Shown one piece after another: positions 53,496 through 57,519 of a DNA stretch of 57,519 nt. This DNA is from Robiginitomaculum sp. (lineage in GTDB: Bacteria; Pseudomonadota; Alphaproteobacteria; Caulobacterales; Maricaulaceae). Location of the stretch: positions 1-57,519 of the forward strand of contig JALZUP010000058.1 of assembly GCA_023301505.1 (NCBI GenBank), in the 5' to 3' direction. A program made the translations under genes and the position numbers. The notes under the pieces are model-generated. The model was not told the DNA's origin, did not search any database, and was given only the letters and a program-made list of their open reading frames with translations. The stretch's first letter is position 1. Every line of letters starts with the position of its first letter.

Positions 53496-54017
53496 CTAGC
53501 GATTATTATTGTCGATTAAAAGCTTAACCCGATCAGGGCATTTACGTCCCTGACAGTCACTTTGCAAAACAGCCTCTTTGCTGTTCACATTATAAACGAG
53601 GCTATGGCCCGTCCCAATAGAGCCATTACTATCTTCTAAGATAACATCCCCTGTCACGGTAATACGGCCTAAAGTCTGCTCATATACACCGCTATCACCA
53701 CGAACTTTTTCAAGCGGCGTAATATAATAAAAATTTCCGAGAGCTTCGATTTTTGTCACATCGCCCAATTGCCCATCTTCGAGCTGAGCGCGGTACAAAC
53801 TGACCTGATCGGCCAAAATACGCGCATCGCTTTGCACGATTTGCACTTGTCCCGTCAGCACAGCCACCCCGCCTTCATATTCAATGCGGTCTGCATCCAC
53901 CTCAATCGGCGCATCGCCGCCAAACGCAAATTGCGCGCTGGCAGGCAAAGCCACACTCCCAGCACATAAAACTAGGCCCGCAATTTTAAGCAAAGACCGG
54001 CTTACAGCAAAACTCAT
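53496..54017 (-). CDS. lptA: Lipopolysaccharide transport periplasmic protein LptA
   Basis: LptA forms the beta-jellyroll bridge carrying LPS across the periplasm. The 173 residues have a signal peptide cleaved near ALPASAQ (about 29), then the OstA-like fold: PIEVDADRIEYEGGVAVLTG, VQSDARILADQVSLY, TVTGDVILEDSNGSIGTGHS. A C-terminal cysteine pair (SDCQGRKCPD) is present. It overlaps lptC by four bases and is three bases from lptB. Confidence 0.92.
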   Translation of the reverse strand: MSFAVSRSLLKIAGLVLCAGSVALPASAQFAFGGDAPIEVDADRIEYEGGVAVLTGQVQIVQSDARILADQVSLYRAQLEDGQLGDVTKIEALGNFYYITPLEKVRGDSGVYEQTLGRITVTGDVILEDSNGSIGTGHSLVYNVNSKEAVLQSDCQGRKCPDRVKLLIDNNNR

Positions 54018-54769
54018 TCGGAAATATCCTTATTTGGCGTCAAATTTTCAAACGCTTTTGACCTCTCTAGCCTATTTTGAGGCGCAGGTAAAAGCGTTGC
54101 TTTCACTTGCCCTGAAAAAATAAACCGTGAATAATTATCAATAATTTCAAATTGCTGGCCATCGGCATGGCCAAAACTTCCGTCACAGCGTATGGGCTGC
54201 TCCCCCTCTACGCGCTGCTCTAGCGTTAAAATACGGGCATGACTTGTTTGGCATTGCGTCTCGCCATTAATATCGACATTCACCTCATCATGCAGATCCA
54301 AGATTTGCGTTTTATGAGCGTAAATACCCTCATTGGCAAAAACCGCCGAGCCATCGCGCCCCTGCACGCCAGAAAATTTTAGCACGGGATTAATCAGGCG
54401 CACAGCATCTGGATTATCAATAGCGCGCACGGCATATTCCGCCGTCAAATTATAAGGGTTTCCATTGCCGTCCAAGCCCGTATATCGCGGATTTGTCATG
54501 CGCACAGATTCTGCAATAGGTGTTTCGACCAAAGAGCTTTCCTGACCCTCTACGATCATGAAATATAAAAGCGCGGCGAGGATCAGACCCGCTATTAAAA
54601 AACAGCCATAGCATATAGCTTTGATAAGCGCCGTATGTTTTATCGCAGCATTGAGCGTCAGCGAGCGTGACGGCTCCCAAAATTGCGGCGTCAGGCTATG
54701 CTGGCCAATATGGCCAGCTGTGTGACTCTCTATAGGGGTCTTTATATGTATATGACTTTGTGGACTCAT
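54014..54769 (-). CDS. lptC: LPS export protein LptC
   Basis: LptC is the bitopic protein that hands LPS from LptB2FG to LptA. The 251 residues have one membrane helix (about 50-72, AICYGCFLIAGLILAALLYF) and a periplasmic OstA-like domain: VRMTNPRYTGLDGNGNPYNL, YAHKTQILDLHDEVNVD, DNYSRFIFSGQVKATL. The 45-residue cytoplasmic leader is longer than in E. coli. It leads the lptC-lptA-lptB run and ends overlapping lptA (ATGA). Confidence 0.9.
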   Translation of the reverse strand: MSPQSHIHIKTPIESHTAGHIGQHSLTPQFWEPSRSLTLNAAIKHTALIKAICYGCFLIAGLILAALLYFMIVEGQESSLVETPIAESVRMTNPRYTGLDGNGNPYNLTAEYAVRAIDNPDAVRLINPVLKFSGVQGRDGSAVFANEGIYAHKTQILDLHDEVNVDINGETQCQTSHARILTLEQRVEGEQPIRCDGSFGHADGQQFEIIDNYSRFIFSGQVKATLLPAPQNRLERSKAFENLTPNKDISE

Positions 54770-54858
54770 AATTTAATTTAACAGATTAAAGCTTATGCGG
54801 CATGAAACTTTGGTTAGCTTTGCATCAGGCCATGTAGCCTCAATAAGCGTTTAGCTAA

Positions 54859-55488
54859 TTAATAAGGACGTTTGAGCGAATGGGAGAAAATATCCACCCC
54901 ATCCCAGCCGCCAAGATCAAGATCGGCGCGGGTGGGTAAAAACTCAAAACAGGCTTTGGCAAGCTCCCAGCGATTTTCACGAAAGAGCCGCGCGGTTAAA
55001 ATGCGCTGGAGTTGATGCAAATATAAAACATCAGAGGCGGCATAATCGAGCTGTGCATCGGTTAGCTCATCTGCGGCCCAATCACTGCTTTGTTGATGTT
55101 TGGACAAATCAACATTGATAAGCTCTTTGCAAAGCGCCTTTAAGCCATGGGCATCCGTATAGGTGCGCACAAGGCCAGAGGCAATTTTCGTGCAAAAGAC
55201 AGGCGCGATCGTGACACCCAAATCTCGCTTCATCATCGCCACATCAAATCTGGCAAAATGAAAGATTTTCTCAACGTCAGGATTTTCCATCAAAGCTTTA
55301 AGATTTGGGCACTCATAATTTGAGCGGTCAACTTGCACAATATGCGCATCCCCATCCCCCGCAGAGAGCTGCACCAGACAGAGCTTATCGCGCACCAATG
55401 AAAGGCCTTGAGTTTCTGTGTCCACAGCCACGCTCTTGCCAAAGTCTATATTGTCTGGAAGGTCGCCCTTATGTAGAAAATTTGCCAT
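54859..55488 (-). CDS. rnd: Ribonuclease D, short form
   Basis: A DEDD-type 3'-5' exoribonuclease acting on tRNA and other stable RNA ends. The 209 residues show Exo I VAVDTETQGLSL (Asp/Glu), Exo II FHFARFDVAMMKRD (Asp), and Exo III DAQLDYAASDVLYLHQL (Tyr/Asp). The HRDC domains of E. coli RNase D are absent, as in most alphaproteobacterial members. rnd before lptC is a conserved order. About 90 bases separate them. Confidence 0.95.
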   Translation of the reverse strand: MANFLHKGDLPDNIDFGKSVAVDTETQGLSLVRDKLCLVQLSAGDGDAHIVQVDRSNYECPNLKALMENPDVEKIFHFARFDVAMMKRDLGVTIAPVFCTKIASGLVRTYTDAHGLKALCKELINVDLSKHQQSSDWAADELTDAQLDYAASDVLYLHQLQRILTARLFRENRWELAKACFEFLPTRADLDLGGWDGVDIFSHSLKRPY

Positions 55489-55606
55489 AGCGCATTGCCT
55501 TTCTGATTAAGGCTCTTGCTATCGTGCGAGGCGCGCAAATACAATATCTAATGTAAAGACGTGATTTTTGACGCGCGCCGCGCAAAGCCATGATAGATAT
55601 AGCTTT

Positions 55607-56266
55607 ATGAGCATAAATTTGACACATATAAAGGACGTGAAGGCTTCACCCCAAAGCAATGCTGGATATGAAACAGCTGAGCAATTTCGTGCCGTTCACC
55701 AAAAAACACTTGGATTCGAAACACCTGAACTCGAGACATCTGGACTCGCCCCAAAAGCAAAGCCCTTTTATATATCTTGGACCGATAGTCCGCTTGGGCA
55801 GATCATAACCGTTTGTGATGAGGCCATGCTCTATATGGTTGAATTTACCAGCCGCAAAAATCTGGGCCGTTATGTAAACCGCCTGCGCGCACGGACCCAG
55901 CGCCCTATCCTAGCGGGGCGAACTCAGATTACAGAGCAAATTGAAGCAGAATTAGCGGATTATTTTGCGGGCCAGCTTACCCATTTTAAAACGCCGCTCA
56001 ATATGATTGGCACGCCGTTTCAAAAGAGCGTTTGGACCACGCTTTGCTCTATTCCTTATGGACAAACCCGTAGCTATTCAGAGCTGGCGCAGATGAGCGG
56101 TAATGCTCGCGCCATACGCGCCGCCGCCAGCAGCAATGCCAATAATACGTTAGCGCTCATTATCCCCTGCCACCGCGTTATCGCAAAATCTGGCGGGCTG
56201 GGCGACTATGCAGGGGGACTGGCTAAGAAGCAATGGCTGCTCGATTTAGAGGCGGGCAATATTTAG
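55607..56266 (+). CDS. ogt: Methylated-DNA--protein-cysteine methyltransferase
   Basis: This suicide enzyme removes methyl groups from O6-methylguanine. The 219 residues contain FQKSVWTTLCSIPYGQTRSY (winged-helix DNA binding), RAAASSNANN and NTLALIIPCHRVIAKSGGLG, where the PCHRV cysteine is the acceptor. The N-terminal 60 residues are family-poor with no Ada zinc cysteines. ATG 55607 is preferred over TTG 55568, though neither has a good ribosome-binding site. The stop overlaps convergent glpD by four bases. Confidence 0.92.
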   Translation: MSINLTHIKDVKASPQSNAGYETAEQFRAVHQKTLGFETPELETSGLAPKAKPFYISWTDSPLGQIITVCDEAMLYMVEFTSRKNLGRYVNRLRARTQRPILAGRTQITEQIEAELADYFAGQLTHFKTPLNMIGTPFQKSVWTTLCSIPYGQTRSYSELAQMSGNARAIRAAASSNANNTLALIIPCHRVIAKSGGLGDYAGGLAKKQWLLDLEAGNI

Positions 56267-57519
56267 CTACGCGCGGCAAACCAGCTACGAAAAGCATCCT
56301 TTTCGGCCTCGCTCATATGAAGTCCGCGCTTGGTGCGCCGCCACATAATATCGCCCGCAGATCTGGCCCATTCATGGGCAATGAGATAATCCACCTCGCG
56401 CTCATAAAGCCCCGCGCCAAAATGATGACCCATATCCTCAAGGCTTTGCGCCTCGCCCATAAGTTTTCCGATCATCGTTCCGTAACAGCTCAGCATACGG
56501 CTGAGCACATCTAGCGGCATAAATTCATATTGCCCCTGCATAGAGGCTTCAAAAGCAGCAAAATCGGCCTGCTCTATATCCCCGCCCGGCAAAGGCGCAT
56601 TCGCTGTCCATTCTCGGCCCATAACTGGAAAATAATCCGATAATTTACGAAGCGCATGTTCGGCCAGCTCGCGATATGTCGTAATCTTTCCGCCAAAAAT
56701 AGACAGGATAGGCGCTTCGGTCTCACTGCCAACAAGGTCAAAAACATAATCGCGCGTTACCGCCGACGCATTGCCTTCTTTGCTATCATAAAGCGGGCGC
56801 ACCCCTGCATAATCCCACGCAATATCATCAACACTGATAGAGGTTTTAAGATATTCATTGGCGCAAGAAATTAAATAGTCGCGCTCCGCCTCGCTAATTT
56901 TAATATTTTCATAGCCATCCACCTGCGGATCATAAGGCGCATCCGTGGTCCCAATCAGCGTGTAATTACCCTCATAAGGAATAGCAAAAATGATACGGTC
57001 ATCCGCATTTTGGAACATATAAAGATGATCGCCCTCATAGAGCTTGCGCGTCACAATATGGCTGCCTTTGACAAGACGTAAATGATCATCTTGTTTCCCT
57101 GGCAAAGCGCCGTCGAGAATATCATCCACTTTAATGCCCGCCGCATTCACCACGCAGCGCGCGCGCACCGTTATAATATCGCCCGTCCCGCCCTGTAGCG
57201 TTCCTGTCCACAATCCATCATCGCCGCGCGCCAAGCCTATGCATGTTGTGCGCGGCAATATGGTGGCCCCATTTTGCTGTGCGTGCAGCGCATTGAGCAC
57301 AACAAGGCGCGCATCATCGACCCAGCAATCGGAAAATTCAAACCCTTTGACCATCTCATCTTTGAGGATAGATAAATGCGGCTCATCTAGCAGATCAATC
57401 GTCTCAGTACCGGGCAATGTGCGCCGCCCGCCTAAATGATCATAAATGAACAAGCCAAGCCGCAGCAGCCAAGCGGGACGCAGCTCTTTATGATGGGGCA
57501 AAATAATGCGCACAGGCCA
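56263..57519 (-). CDS. glpD: Glycerol-3-phosphate dehydrogenase, aerobic (5' part outside window)
   Basis: GlpD oxidises glycerol-3-phosphate to dihydroxyacetone phosphate at the membrane, passing electrons to quinone. The visible 418 codons cover the C-terminal four-fifths: LRPAWLLRLGLFIYDHLGG, FEFSDCWVDDARLVVLNAL, VNAAGIKVDD, LVKGSHIV, YEGNYTLIGTTDAPYD, SIFGGKITTYRELAEHAL and EWARSAGDIMWRRTKRGL. The N-terminal FAD-binding GxGxxG segment lies beyond position 57519. The frame stays open to the window edge, so no start is given here. Confidence 0.96.
   Translation of the reverse strand, partial: WPVRIILPHHKELRPAWLLRLGLFIYDHLGGRRTLPGTETIDLLDEPHLSILKDEMVKGFEFSDCWVDDARLVVLNALHAQQNGATILPRTTCIGLARGDDGLWTGTLQGGTGDIITVRARCVVNAAGIKVDDILDGALPGKQDDHLRLVKGSHIVTRKLYEGDHLYMFQNADDRIIFAIPYEGNYTLIGTTDAPYDPQVDGYENIKISEAERDYLISCANEYLKTSISVDDIAWDYAGVRPLYDSKEGNASAVTRDYVFDLVGSETEAPILSIFGGKITTYRELAEHALRKLSDYFPVMGREWTANAPLPGGDIEQADFAAFEASMQGQYEFMPLDVLSRMLSCYGTMIGKLMGEAQSLEDMGHHFGAGLYEREVDYLIAHEWARSAGDIMWRRTKRGLHMSEAEKDAFRSWFAARS

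Overview
The window is a chromosomal segment of an alphaproteobacterium. The evidence is a class II EPSP synthase, the order aroA-cmk-rpsA-ihfB-trpFBA-accD-folC, a tsaE-amgK-murU-addB-addA-trxA block, an lptC-lptA-lptB block, and a DivL-type pseudo-kinase with tyrosine at the phosphoacceptor position. DivL points to a lineage using the CtrA cell-cycle circuit; a marine Maricaulales/Hyphomonadaceae-like organism of moderate GC is my best guess. Coding is dense and nearly all genes are core housekeeping genes. No rRNA, prophage, insertion sequence or CRISPR array was seen.

Layout. 1-4.8 kb: tRNA-Ala(GGC), a FYDLN-acid zinc-ribbon protein, then aroA-cmk-rpsA with a terminator. 4.8-9.3 kb: a rhombosortase-like protease facing ftsK, then ihfB and mscL. 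9.3-16.6 kb: trpF-trpB, an unrecognised secreted six-cysteine protein, trpA, a PadR regulator with a palindromic operator, accD and folC. 16.6-31.5 kb, mostly minus strand: trxA, addA, addB, murU, amgK and tsaE in an overlapping chain, a plus-strand 2Fe-2S ferredoxin, divL, truA, fmt and def. 31.7-41 kb: a GT4 glycosyltransferase, a CelD-like acetyltransferase, a class V aminotransferase, mnmC, zapE, a mechanosensitive-channel-like membrane protein and an arsenate reductase. 41-46.5 kb: hpf-ptsN-ppk1-ppx and phhB. 46.6-50.3 kb: a VanZ-like protein, a secreted protein with exact 23-residue repeats, and an alanine/glycine symporter with an unusual insert. 50.5-57.5 kb: a class I aminotransferase, a PPK2-family kinase, lptB-lptA-lptC, rnd, ogt and a glpD that runs off the window.

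How they work together. Several genes serve translation and tRNA maturation (rpsA, truA, mnmC, def, fmt, tsaE, hpf). Others serve envelope building and recycling (amgK-murU, lptCAB, accD), division and cell cycle (ftsK, zapE, divL), break repair (addAB) and polyphosphate metabolism (ppk1, ppx, PPK2). The strongest candidate for something undescribed is the secreted protein at 47.2-48.6 kb: two Cys-capped modules, each of four 23-residue units without gaps. Next are the secreted orphan inside the trp genes, the symporter insert, and short in-frame tandem duplications recurring in linkers and termini of many genes.
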